Below, in pieces: positions 37,154 to 45,237 of a stretch of 64,000 nt of DNA. The first letter of the stretch is position 1. Each line of letters starts with the position of its first letter. The stretch comes from Caldalkalibacillus thermarum (GTDB lineage: Bacteria; Bacillota; Bacilli; Caldalkalibacillales; Caldalkalibacillaceae). The stretch lies in the NCBI RefSeq assembly GCF_014644735.1, contig NZ_BMKZ01000013.1, positions 1 through 64,000 on the forward strand, given 5' to 3'. Below the pieces are notes generated by a model, which was not told the DNA's origin, made no database searches, and saw only the letters and a program-made list of their open reading frames with translations. A program made the position numbers and the translations under genes.

Positions 37154-38032
37154 TTAGAAGGCCGGCAAGACATTGCCCTCATAGCGCTCCTCAATAAATT
37201 GACGCACTTCTTCGGAGTTGAGGGCTTCAGCCAGTTTTTGAATCAATGGATCATTTTCCCTTTCTTTAACTGTGGCCAATACATTGACATACGGGTTATC
37301 TTCCGGGCTTTCCAAGATTAAAGCATCCTGAGCCGGGGTCAGCCCCACTTGCAAGGCGTAGTTGGTATTAATAATGGCCAGATCTGCATCTTCATAGGCT
37401 TGGGCCACTGTGGCGGCTTCCATGCCGACAAATTCAAAATTGTGCGGATTCTCCACAATATCCCGAACGGTGCCATAGAAGCCCACATCATCTGCCAGTT
37501 TAATCAAGCCATGGGATTCCAGGAGCTTGAGCACCCGCCCCACTTCGGAGACAGCATCAGGATGGAGAATTTTGGCTCCTTCAGGTAATTCTTCAATGCT
37601 GTCATAGTGAGCAGAATAACCGCCCATTGGTTCAATATGCACGCCAGTGACAACCACCAGATCATAGCCATGCTGTTCATTTTGGCTCTCCAGATAAGGA
37701 ATATGCTGGAAGAAGTTAGCATCCAAGTCTCCTTCAGCCAAAAATTGGTTCGGTAACACATAATCGCTAAACACTTCAACTTGCAACTCAATGCCTTCTT
37801 CAGCCAACAGCGGCTTGACCACTTCATTCAGGATTTCAGCATGAGGCACCTGGGTTGCGCCAACAACCAGTTTACCCCCTTCAACTGTACCCTCTTCCTG
37901 TCCCTCTTCCTGAGTGGTCTCTTCCTGTGTCTCCTCAGGTGCAGCCTCATCATTTTGTTCCCCTGCCTGACCGCAGGCAGCCAAACCCAAGGCCAGAACA
38001 AATACTAAAGAGAGTAAAACTAGTTTTCTCAT
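37154..38032 (-). CDS. metQ: Methionine ABC transporter binding lipoprotein MetQ
   Basis: The 292-aa NlpA-family lipoprotein has a lipobox LAAC (Cys20) and a Glu/Thr-rich linker (25-50). The binding domain carries LVVGATQVPHAEIL, LPNQFLAEGDLDANFFQHIPYL and INTNYALQVGL. It binds L- and D-methionine on the cell surface. ATG 38032 follows AGGGGTG. It is the third gene of metNPQ. Confidence 0.93.
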   Translation of the reverse strand: MRKLVLLSLVFVLALGLAACGQAGEQNDEAAPEETQEETTQEEGQEEGTVEGGKLVVGATQVPHAEILNEVVKPLLAEEGIELQVEVFSDYVLPNQFLAEGDLDANFFQHIPYLESQNEQHGYDLVVVTGVHIEPMGGYSAHYDSIEELPEGAKILHPDAVSEVGRVLKLLESHGLIKLADDVGFYGTVRDIVENPHNFEFVGMEAATVAQAYEDADLAIINTNYALQVGLTPAQDALILESPEDNPYVNVLATVKERENDPLIQKLAEALNSEEVRQFIEERYEGNVLPAF

Positions 38033-38084
38033 CTTTTTACACCCCTTTTGAACCGTTTTAATGTATGGTGATGTATGATCAACC

Positions 38085-38762
38085 TTATCGTTTGTCAATG
38101 GCTTTAACGATAAGGTCGCCCACCATTTGAAACAACTGCACAATGATAATGATGGCAACCGTCGCGATCAAGGTAACATCCTGATAATTCATCTGAAAGC
38201 CCATGCGGTAAGCATAATAACCTAAGCCGCCGGCACCGACCACCCCGGCCATTGCCGTATAGCCGATCAAGGCAATACCGGTGACAGTCAAACCGGACAC
38301 CAGGGCCGGTTTGGCTTCCGGAAGCAGCACTTTAAAAATGATCTGCCTGTTGCTGGCTCCCATTGCCTGTGCCGCTTCCACCACCCCTTTGGGGATTTCC
38401 CGGAAAGCAATTTCTACTAAACGCGCATAAAACGGTGCTGCGCCTACTATGAGCGCCGGAATGGCAGCGCTCATGCCGTAACCTACCCCGAATATCAAGC
38501 GCACATAGGGGATCAGTAAAATAATCAGGATGATAAAAGGAATAGAGCGAAAAATGTTGACAATAGTCCCTGTCACACTATAAAACAATCGGTTTTCCCA
38601 AGGATTGCCCCGGGCTGTCATATACAACAAAACCCCCAGAGGAATACCCAAGAGAGCGGTAAAAAACAGGGAGACAACCGTCATATACAGTGTTTCGTAG
38701 GTGGCCGCCCACAACTCTTCCAGATAAACGTTGGGGAAGAGCGCCTCCCAGATTTCCATCAT
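38085..38762 (-). CDS. metP: Methionine ABC transporter permease MetP
   Basis: The 225-aa MetI-type permease has five or six helices, and the ABC contact (EAA) loop reads EAAQAMGASNRQIIFKVLLPEA. Its start overlaps the metN stop by 4 bases (ATGA), giving translational coupling. Confidence 0.93.
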   Translation of the reverse strand: MMEIWEALFPNVYLEELWAATYETLYMTVVSLFFTALLGIPLGVLLYMTARGNPWENRLFYSVTGTIVNIFRSIPFIILIILLIPYVRLIFGVGYGMSAAIPALIVGAAPFYARLVEIAFREIPKGVVEAAQAMGASNRQIIFKVLLPEAKPALVSGLTVTGIALIGYTAMAGVVGAGGLGYYAYRMGFQMNYQDVTLIATVAIIIIVQLFQMVGDLIVKAIDKR

Positions 38763-39775
38763 GATGCTAGCACCTCCACTCCCACCCCAAGAGACTTAAG
38801 GTGGCCGATAGCCCGTTTAATTTCAGCCTCTTCTCCGGTGACCTGAATAAGCAGGGTACCATAGGAGGATTCTTTTAAGCGGCTGATTTTACCCTGTAAA
38901 ATATTAACTTCGATGTCAAACTGGCGGATCAATTGGCTGATCACCGGTTTGCCAGCCACCTCGCCCATAAACCGGCACTCCACAACCCAGCCCTGATCCA
39001 CTTGCCAGTCTGCTGCACCAGACAAAATCTCATCCGATTTTGTCACCTGCTGGACAAACCGCTTAGTGATCTCCTGCTGGGGCTGGTGGAAGATGTCTGT
39101 CACATCCCCTACTTCAACGACCCGGCCCCCTTCCATCACCGCCACCCGGTCACAAATTTTGCGGATCACATGCATTTCATGGGTGATCAGCACGATGGTC
39201 AGACCTAAGCGGCGATTGATCTCTTTTAAGAGATCCAGAATGGAGTCCGTTGTCTTGGGATCCAAAGCGGATGTGGCTTCATCACACAGTAAAACGTGCG
39301 GGTCATTAGCCAACGCACGGGCAATGCCCACGCGCTGCTTTTGTCCGCCGCTCAGCTGAGACGGGTATTGATCTTCTTTGCCGTCCAATTCAACCAGCCT
39401 GATCAGCTCCTGGGCCCTCTGTTCCCTTTTGGCTTTAGGCACGCCTGCAATTTCCAAAGGAAACATGATATTCTCTTTTACAGTGCGGGACCAGAGCAGG
39501 TTAAAGTGTTGAAAAATCATGCCTATTTTTTGCCGTTTCTGGCGCAAGGCTTTAGTCGACAAGGCACTTAAATCTGTGCCATCCAGAATGACTTTACCCT
39601 CCGTCGGGGTTTCTAATAAATTAATCATGCGGATCAAGGTGCTCTTACCTGCCCCGCTATAGCCAATCACACCAAAAATCTCGCCTTTTTTAATGGACAG
39701 CGAAACGTGATCTACCGCTGTAATTTCTTGTTTATTTGACTTAAACCGCTTAACCACATTTTGTATGTCAATCAT
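38759..39775 (-). CDS. metN: Methionine ABC transporter ATPase MetN
   Basis: The 338-aa protein has an ABC ATPase domain (Walker A GYSGAGKST, signature LSGGQKQR, Walker B LLCDEATSALDP) and a C-terminal NIL regulatory domain (about 265-338) that binds methionine for trans-inhibition. ATG 39775 follows GCAGGTGA. The SAM-I riboswitch lies directly upstream. Confidence 0.94.
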   Translation of the reverse strand: MIDIQNVVKRFKSNKQEITAVDHVSLSIKKGEIFGVIGYSGAGKSTLIRMINLLETPTEGKVILDGTDLSALSTKALRQKRQKIGMIFQHFNLLWSRTVKENIMFPLEIAGVPKAKREQRAQELIRLVELDGKEDQYPSQLSGGQKQRVGIARALANDPHVLLCDEATSALDPKTTDSILDLLKEINRRLGLTIVLITHEMHVIRKICDRVAVMEGGRVVEVGDVTDIFHQPQQEITKRFVQQVTKSDEILSGAADWQVDQGWVVECRFMGEVAGKPVISQLIRQFDIEVNILQGKISRLKESSYGTLLIQVTGEEAEIKRAIGHLKSLGVGVEVLAS

Positions 39776-39824
39776 TGTTTCACCTGCTTTCCACCCTGGT
39801 AAAAGGGCAGAGGAATCAAATAAA

Positions 39825-39990
39825 CAAAAAAATCCTTTCTGAGATGCAGAAAGGATGTCGCTGGTCACTTCATCCTCTCATCTCTCGAAGACTTTTACAT
39901 CTTCGCAGGAATTGGCACCTTTCCAGACTCTGTCTGGCGGTTGCCGGGTTTCATCGGGCCAGTCCCTCCACCTCTCTGGATAAGAGCGAT
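39825..39990 (-). promoter_or_regulatory. SAM-I (S-box) riboswitch with terminator, controls metNPQ
   Basis: The minus strand carries CTTATCCAGAGAGGTGGAGG, then GACTGGCCCGATGAAACCCGG, CAACC, and a P1 closing strand GATGAGAGG (39871-39882). The expression platform ends in ATCCTTTCTG/CAGAAAGGAT plus seven T (39825-39856). High SAM should favour the terminator and shut off methionine uptake. Confidence 0.95.
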
Positions 39991-40051
39991 GTTTTGCTCC
40001 TTTTCTGTTTTGACCAGGGGTTGGAATCTCAGCAACAACTTCTGATAAAGT

Positions 40052-40079
40052 ACTATATCACCGTCCACCACACTTGTAA
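40052..40079 (-). promoter_or_regulatory. Predicted promoter of metNPQ
   Basis: TTACAA and TATAGT with 16-nt spacing, about 60 nt upstream of the riboswitch P1. Confidence 0.45.
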
Positions 40080-40115
40080 ATAGCAACAGCAAAAGATTAT
40101 ATTTTCATAATATTT

Positions 40116-41525
40116 TCAGAGCTGAGTAAAAATAAAAGAACCTCCTGTGCCGGAACGGGATTCCTTAACAGGAGGCTCTTGCGGTTTCAGTTTTTCCTTT
40201 GGTTGTCCCGGCCTCTCCAGCTTATTGTCTTGGCTTTCGGTATTAATATTGTTCCTGTCTGTGGTGTATCTGTCATTATTTTGATTCAGTGGCTTTCTCT
40301 CTATTAACCTGTCATCTGGCTTTTCTGACCTATGCAGTTTTACAGGAGATTTAACTGGCCGGGAGTCATTATTTTCTTGCACATGGGCAGGCTGTTTATT
40401 CTTTTTATTGGAAACATGAGCAGAAACAACCGGCCCCTGCCCCTGGAAGGACAGCGTATCCTCCTCTTCCGTCTCTTCTTGGCTGTCAGGGGCGTGTTGC
40501 TCAACGGCATGTTGCTCAGCATTGTTAGTATTAGTAGGCAAGGTTTCGGATTGAACGGAATGATTTTGACGCTTGTTGGGACCGTTATCATGAGAAGATG
40601 GTTGATCCGTATGTCTGTTTATTGCTTCGTTTGGGTCAAACGGGGATAATGGACGGGATAATACCGGATCAAGTCCTCCTAATTCCCTTGCCAACTCAGA
40701 AACAGAACGTTCCTTTATTTCCTCCAAGTCAAGATTTAGTCCCTGTTCCAAGGCATGCAGATAGATGAGATATTTACCAGGGGATACGCCAGCCTGCTTT
40801 GCTTCATGGAGAATCGTTTGATCCGTGTTAACCTGATGGAAAATAATGTAGTGATCAGGTTGTGATGATTGAGTACTGCTTTTATGATTGGCTGAAATTT
40901 CTACTGGCTCATCCTGTTCTCCACTGCTCATTGCTCTAAAACCTAAAAAAAAGTTTTCAGATTGAATCAATTGGGCCTCTGCTTCTTGCAAGGCCATGAC
41001 AATATACGGATCATAATCCCGAATGTCCCGGTCTCCTACAGCTGAGGTGGTGACCAGCACATCGGTCACATCTTGTAAATAGCCTTGATCCTGAGCTGTG
41101 ATCAACATATTGGCAATGACATTTTGGAGAGAACGATGTGACCAGTCATCCATATACTCAACCAGCCGCTGGCCATCTGCGTTAAGCCCTTTCAAGGACA
41201 GCACTTCCATGGACTTATTGACACTCATTTCCACGCTGGGATTCAGATCAAGATGCACATAAGCAACAGCCGTATGGTCTGGTCCCAGGACCATATAGGC
41301 CATTAACATAGCAACTAGAAGAAAACATGAGGCCACCAAAGCGATGGTTGGAATGTGGAAAAACCTCTTCTTTTGCACACCAACCTGTTGATAAACCGGC
41401 AAATCAATTTCATCTCCAATTTGAAGCTGATCATCCTTACACTTGCGCACAGCGTGGAAAGAGCCGTCCTTGGCCAGCACAATCGCTTCATTTTCTTTCA
41501 CTTCAAGAACAATCCCTTTGGACAC
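40116..41525 (-). CDS. rsgI: Anti-sigma-I factor RsgI
   Basis: The 469-aa single-pass membrane protein has a cytoplasmic RsgI N-terminal domain (1-55) that binds SigI and a TM helix (57-80). The extracytoplasmic domain carries LDLNPSVEMSVN, where the Asn95-Pro96 bond is the autocleavage site known from clostridial RsgI. A long disordered Gln/Asn/Glu-rich tail (about 285-469) follows. The start is GTG 41525 after AAAGGAGG, 2 nt after sigI. Oddly, a strong intrinsic terminator (40128-40180) lies inside the coding frame, before the stop. Confidence 0.9.
   Translation of the reverse strand: MSKGIVLEVKENEAIVLAKDGSFHAVRKCKDDQLQIGDEIDLPVYQQVGVQKKRFFHIPTIALVASCFLLVAMLMAYMVLGPDHTAVAYVHLDLNPSVEMSVNKSMEVLSLKGLNADGQRLVEYMDDWSHRSLQNVIANMLITAQDQGYLQDVTDVLVTTSAVGDRDIRDYDPYIVMALQEAEAQLIQSENFFLGFRAMSSGEQDEPVEISANHKSSTQSSQPDHYIIFHQVNTDQTILHEAKQAGVSPGKYLIYLHALEQGLNLDLEEIKERSVSELARELGGLDPVLSRPLSPFDPNEAINRHTDQPSSHDNGPNKRQNHSVQSETLPTNTNNAEQHAVEQHAPDSQEETEEEDTLSFQGQGPVVSAHVSNKKNKQPAHVQENNDSRPVKSPVKLHRSEKPDDRLIERKPLNQNNDRYTTDRNNINTESQDNKLERPGQPKEKLKPQEPPVKESRSGTGGSFIFTQL
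40128..40180 (-). terminator. Intrinsic terminator overlapping the 3' end of rsgI
   Basis: AAGAGCCTCCTG pairs with CAGGAGGTTCTT (one G-U), with an inner GGAA/TTCC stem in the loop, then TTATTTTTA. The rsgI stop codon (40118-40116) comes after the T-tract. Confidence 0.75.
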
Positions 41526-41527
41526 CC

Positions 41528-42358
41528 TTATCCCTCCTTTCTATGCTGGATTTGTTCAGGTTCAATATAAACCCGTAAAGATTCAAACTGGCCGATATAG
41601 ATTAGAGCCATTGCTATAATATATTTTCGGTTGCGTTCGACGGTTTTTCGACTGCACTGCACAAATTTAAGCAATTGTTTTAATGGCAATTGTTTTTTCT
41701 CCATTAAATAGTCGGCCAGCTCGGGTTTGCTTGCCAGTGTTTTGGCAATTTGCTTGGCATTTTCTCTGGCATCAATATGTTTAGGACAACACTCAACCAG
41801 TTCAGAAAAGGTAATATCAAATTTTTTCAGTAACAGTTGGTATTCCTGGATTTCCTCCCTTCTCCTCTCTCTTTCCAATTCTTCATGATATTGGGAGATT
41901 GAGGCGTTAATTTGAGCCAAACTCTCTAGCTGTTCCTCATCATCTTTGGATTCTTGTTCAAGAAATATGTCCCGCGTCTGTCTCGTTTCTTTACGGATGT
42001 AATCTATCACCCGCCGGCGGATTACCATTTCTGCAAAAGATAAAAAATGACTCCCTTGATCCGCGTCATAAGTTTCGATCGCTTCATTAAATGCTTCCAT
42101 GGCAATGCTGAACTCATCGCGGGAACGGTCAATATATTGCTTACACACCTTTGACGTAACCTTAATCATGAACGGTGTATATTGACTGATCAATTCATTG
42201 CGCATCTCAATGTTTACTTTCGCTTGCTTAACCAGTTCCTCAATCGATGACGTGTCGTGCTCAATAGATGACGTTTCTGTTTTGTGTTCAATAGATGACG
42301 TTTCTATGGAAACAGATGATTGCTTGTTTAACCATTTCCCCACAATCATAGCTAACAA
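41528..42358 (-). CDS. sigI: RNA polymerase sigma factor SigI
   Basis: This 276-aa heat/cell-envelope stress sigma factor has a sigma-70 region 2 (SRDEFSIAMEAFNEAIETYD, FLSFAEMVIRRRVIDYIRKE) and the SigI-specific C-terminal domain ending in an HTH (LKQLLKFVQCSRKTVERNRKY). The best start is TTG 42358 after GAGAGGTG. ATG 42376 lies where the transcript should begin and has no ribosome site. The N-terminus has three copies of a TSSIE unit. RsgI, encoded next, holds SigI inactive. Confidence 0.88.
   Translation of the reverse strand: MLAMIVGKWLNKQSSVSIETSSIEHKTETSSIEHDTSSIEELVKQAKVNIEMRNELISQYTPFMIKVTSKVCKQYIDRSRDEFSIAMEAFNEAIETYDADQGSHFLSFAEMVIRRRVIDYIRKETRQTRDIFLEQESKDDEEQLESLAQINASISQYHEELERERRREEIQEYQLLLKKFDITFSELVECCPKHIDARENAKQIAKTLASKPELADYLMEKKQLPLKQLLKFVQCSRKTVERNRKYIIAMALIYIGQFESLRVYIEPEQIQHRKEG
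42241..42304. repeat. Triplicated 16-bp unit in the 5' part of sigI
   Basis: CAATAGATGACGTTTC occurs at 42289-42304 and 42262-42277, and with two changes at 42241-42256. It encodes repeated TSSIE motifs. Spacings of 21 and 27 nt keep the frame. Confidence 0.7.
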
Positions 42359-42386
42359 GGGTTTTTCACCTCTCATTTATATAGCA

Positions 42387-42415
42387 TTCGGTGATCGGCT
42401 GCTGCTTAGAGGGGT
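42387..42415 (-). promoter_or_regulatory. Candidate SigI-dependent promoter of sigI-rsgI
   Basis: ACCCC (42415-42411) and CGAA (42390-42387), 20 nt apart, match the reported -35 and -10 cores of SigI promoters. This suggests autoregulation. A transcript from here would start near 42380. Confidence 0.5.
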
Positions 42416-42579
42416 TAAAGAGGTTTCTTTCTTATGACTGGGCTTAACCCATCACTACCCATCCTAACATAAAAATCTTCTTTCCAACATAGTTTTCCAG
42501 ACCCTTTATAGAATCGTAAAATTTACCCATTGTCTCACAACAGCAAGGAGTTAGCCGTCACTGCCTGGTCGCCGCCAAA

Positions 42580-42606
42580 TAAAAAAGCTGCTGGCAACCC
42601 AGCAAC
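42580..42606 (-). terminator. Intrinsic terminator after the zinc-ribbon-like gene
   Basis: On the minus strand GTTGCTGG pairs with CCAGCAGC around GTTG, followed by six T. Confidence 0.85.
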
Positions 42607-42650
42607 TTCATGATACGATACCTCGTATAGAGCAGAAACTTTAACAAGCT

Positions 42651-43073
42651 TTATAAATTAGAGTTTTTAGACTTGCTCTGTTCCCGGCGTAAACGGCCGC
42701 TTAAAACTTTTAAACGATACAACAAGTCTTCCTGCCACTTTTGATCCCGCAATTTCTTGGCCACCGCTAAAAGATCAAGGGCGTGATCAATTTGTGCCCG
42801 CAGCACCTCTTCGGTACTTCCATTTATCTCAACACACTGATCAAACAGAGATTCCAGATTGTCCACATCAACATAGTCAGTGAAATAAACTTCTGGGGCG
42901 TGATCTGCGTGGGCATATTCAGCTAAAATTTCATACTCATCCCGAACTTTTTCGTGCACTTCAAATGACTGGCAGATGGGACAATACAAAATTGGAACAT
43001 TGTGAATAAGCGTTCGCTTATATTTTACTGTTCCAATGGCCCCTGTCATACTGGCTCCACAGCAAAAACTCAT
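42651..43073 (-). CDS. Hypothetical protein with N-terminal zinc-ribbon-like cysteines
   Basis: The 140-aa protein has CC near the start and CPIC at about residue 31, enough for a CxxC-type metal site. An acidic middle (YFTDYVDVDNLESLFDQCVE) and a basic C-terminal helix (RLKVLSGRLRREQSK) follow. I recognise no family. ATG 43073 is chosen because GGGGAGGGG precedes it; the in-frame extension to 43229 overlaps an oxidoreductase fragment on the other strand. Confidence 0.6.
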   Translation of the reverse strand: MSFCCGASMTGAIGTVKYKRTLIHNVPILYCPICQSFEVHEKVRDEYEILAEYAHADHAPEVYFTDYVDVDNLESLFDQCVEINGSTEEVLRAQIDHALDLLAVAKKLRDQKWQEDLLYRLKVLSGRLRREQSKSKNSNL

Positions 43074-43149
43074 CTCTAACCCCTCCCCTCTTAACTCTAG
43101 GTTATCACAGGATCCAGACAAGTACCAGCCACAAAATTCTATCAATCGG

Positions 43150-43680
43150 CCTTCCGTTTCAATCTTTGAGGAACTCCATGAGCATGGCATCTTTTCCACC
43201 CCCGTCACGTTTATCAACGGCGAAGCCATTGTTGGCTACCGTCCCAACAAAATGAAACACATTTTAGGTGTGGATGAAGGGAAACACACAGCCCATGCGT
43301 CCACTCAACAAAAAGAAGAGCCCATTTTCCAGCCTGTCGATGAACACATTCTTGAAGAAGTGTGGGACTTTGTCACCATCGGCGGCGGTCCGGCGGGGGC
43401 ATCAGCTGCCGTTTACGCTGCCCGGGGGAATTTGAAAACGCTTGTCATTGACAAGGCCCCTGCCTCCGGCACATTGGCCATCACCCATAAAATTGCCAAT
43501 TATCCGGGTGTGCGTGAGGAATTAACCGGCCTGGCTTTGCTGGAAAGAATGCAGCGTCAAGCCAAAGATTTTGGGGCTACATTTGTACAGAGCCAAGTGC
43601 TCTCCGTGGACTTTAGCCAAGAGATTAAAAAGTTGGAGATTCCGGAAGGCACGATCAAAGCCAAATCGGTTTTCACGTGA
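43150..43680 (+). pseudogene. Fragment of a glutaredoxin-thioredoxin reductase-like fusion
   Basis: The fragment begins inside a glutaredoxin-like domain (FEELHEHGIFSTPVTFINGE) without its CxxC start. After a linker it continues with a thioredoxin-reductase FAD domain (TIGGGPAGASAAVYAARGN, NYPGVREELTGLALLERM). It ends at a TGA after KAKSVFT, before the redox-active CxxC and NADPH domain. Both ends are therefore missing. No ribosome site is evident, and the 5' part overlaps the promoter side of the gene at 42651-43073. Confidence 0.75.
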
Positions 43681-43706
43681 TGAGGGTCACCCGAATAACC
43701 TTATTA

Positions 43707-43736
43707 CCCCTCCTGAAGTTAAAGGAGGGGTTTTTT
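43707..43736 (+). terminator. Intrinsic terminator after the oxidoreductase fragment
   Basis: ACCCCTCCT and AGGAGGGGT pair across about 7 nt, followed by TTTTTT, on the plus strand. It probably belonged to the intact gene. Confidence 0.8.
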
Positions 43737-43803
43737 GGTTATTATAGGTTTTCCACTCGACTCTCGTTAGGTACAAGGTTGCGCCCAGCCAGTTAAGGCA
43801 CCA

Positions 43804-44976
43804 TCAGCCGTTTCGTTTGAGCATGTCAAACACCTGCTGCACATCTTTATCCCCACGGCCGGATAAGTTAACCACGATCACCTGGTCTGGGCTCAAAGCA
43901 GGGGCCAGCTTGCAAGCATAGGCTACCGCATGGGCACTTTCCAAAGCAGGAATAATGCCTTCTGTCTGGGACAACAGCTGAAAAGCTTCCAACACTTCCT
44001 CATTGGTCACCGTGACATATTCCGCCCGTCCAGACACTTTTAAATGGCTGTGTTCAGGGCCGATGCCCGGGTAATCCAATCCGGCTGCAATGGAGTACGT
44101 AGGTCTCGGGTTGCCTGCTTCGTCTAACAAAACAAGACATTTAAAGCCGTGGATGACCGCCGGAACACCCTCTGTCAAGGTGGCAGCTTGATCAGGTTCA
44201 ACACCAATGAGGCGGACATCAGGCTCATCGAGATAATGGGCAAAGGCGCCAATGGCATTGCTGCCTCCGCCCACACAAGCAATGACGGCATCAGGTAAAC
44301 GCCCTTCTTTTTCAATGATCTGTTGCTTGGACTCTTCGCTGATAACCGCTTGAAAATGTTTAACCATAGTGGGAAAAGGATGCGGGCCCACAGCCGAACC
44401 CAATAAGTAAAAGGTATTTTTATAGTTTTGAACCAGATCATTAAGCGCTTCATCCACCGCATCTTTTAAGCGGCCTTGCCCCTTCTTAACCGCCACCACC
44501 TTGGCCCCCAAAAGCTCCATGCGAAACACATTCAGCGCTTGTCTTCGTGTATCCTCCGCACCCATGTAGATGGTGCAATCCATACCAAACATGGCACAAG
44601 CTGTTGCTGTGGCTACTCCGTGCTGTCCTGCGCCTGTTTCGGCAATGACCCGTTTGGCACCCATCCGCTTAGCCAGCAGAATCTGGCCGATCACATTGTT
44701 GATTTTATGTGAACCGGTATGATTCAAATCTTCCCGCTTAAGATAGATCTTGGCCCCACCCAATCTTTCGGTCAGGCGCTGGGCAAAGGTTAAGGGACTG
44801 GGCCTCCCTACAAACTCTTTCAAATAATAACGGAATTCCTGATTAAAGTCTGGATCATCCTTATAGGCTTCAAACTGTTCGGCCAGGATATCCAAAACGT
44901 TTTGTAACTCAGGCGGCACAAAACTCCCGCCAAATTCCCCAAAATAACCTTTCTGCTCTTGCTGAACTGTGCTCAT
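43804..44976 (-). CDS. trpB: Tryptophan synthase beta chain TrpB
   Basis: The 390-aa TrpB1-type enzyme makes Trp from indole and serine. HTGSHKINN carries the PLP-lysine, ETGAGQHG is the substrate loop, GGGSNAIG binds the PLP phosphate, and the COMM region is intact. No trpA or other trp gene is next to it in this window. AGGAGGAGAT precedes the ATG. Confidence 0.93.
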   Translation of the reverse strand: MSTVQQEQKGYFGEFGGSFVPPELQNVLDILAEQFEAYKDDPDFNQEFRYYLKEFVGRPSPLTFAQRLTERLGGAKIYLKREDLNHTGSHKINNVIGQILLAKRMGAKRVIAETGAGQHGVATATACAMFGMDCTIYMGAEDTRRQALNVFRMELLGAKVVAVKKGQGRLKDAVDEALNDLVQNYKNTFYLLGSAVGPHPFPTMVKHFQAVISEESKQQIIEKEGRLPDAVIACVGGGSNAIGAFAHYLDEPDVRLIGVEPDQAATLTEGVPAVIHGFKCLVLLDEAGNPRPTYSIAAGLDYPGIGPEHSHLKVSGRAEYVTVTNEEVLEAFQLLSQTEGIIPALESAHAVAYACKLAPALSPDQVIVVNLSGRGDKDVQQVFDMLKRNG

Positions 44977-45021
44977 CTTATCTCCTCCTCAACTCTGCTC
45001 AAAATTTAGAAATTTAAACCC

Positions 45022-45050
45022 ATTTTATCATGATTAAGACAGGAAAACAA
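45022..45050 (-). promoter_or_regulatory. Predicted SigA promoter of trpB
   Basis: TTGTTT and TAAAAT with 17-nt spacing, about 45 nt before the start codon. There is no room for a T-box or TRAP-type leader. Confidence 0.5.
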
Positions 45051-45107
45051 TTGAAAACTGCTTCCTATTCTCAACCTTCGACGTATGTTTTTCAACTTAA
45101 GGTTCAC

Positions 45108-45136
45108 TTGCCGTTGAACCGGGGTCATGATATACA
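45108..45136 (+). promoter_or_regulatory. Predicted promoter of ycsG-pxp genes
   Basis: TTGCCG and TATACA with 17-nt spacing. A small CTCCCT/AGGGAG hairpin lies in the leader. Confidence 0.4.
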
Positions 45137-45237
45137 ATAGAAAGAACCTGGTCTCCCTAAGCGGAGGGAGAGAAGGCTATGCCTGACTATCCATTTCTGT
45201 TTTTAAGTTTTGAAAAAGGCAAAAGGAGGAGAACTTA

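Noticed and set aside
44977-45237. T-box or TRAP-regulated leader for trpB
   Set aside because: The predicted promoter is only about 45 nt from the start codon, and no T-box sequence or (G/U)AG repeats are visible.
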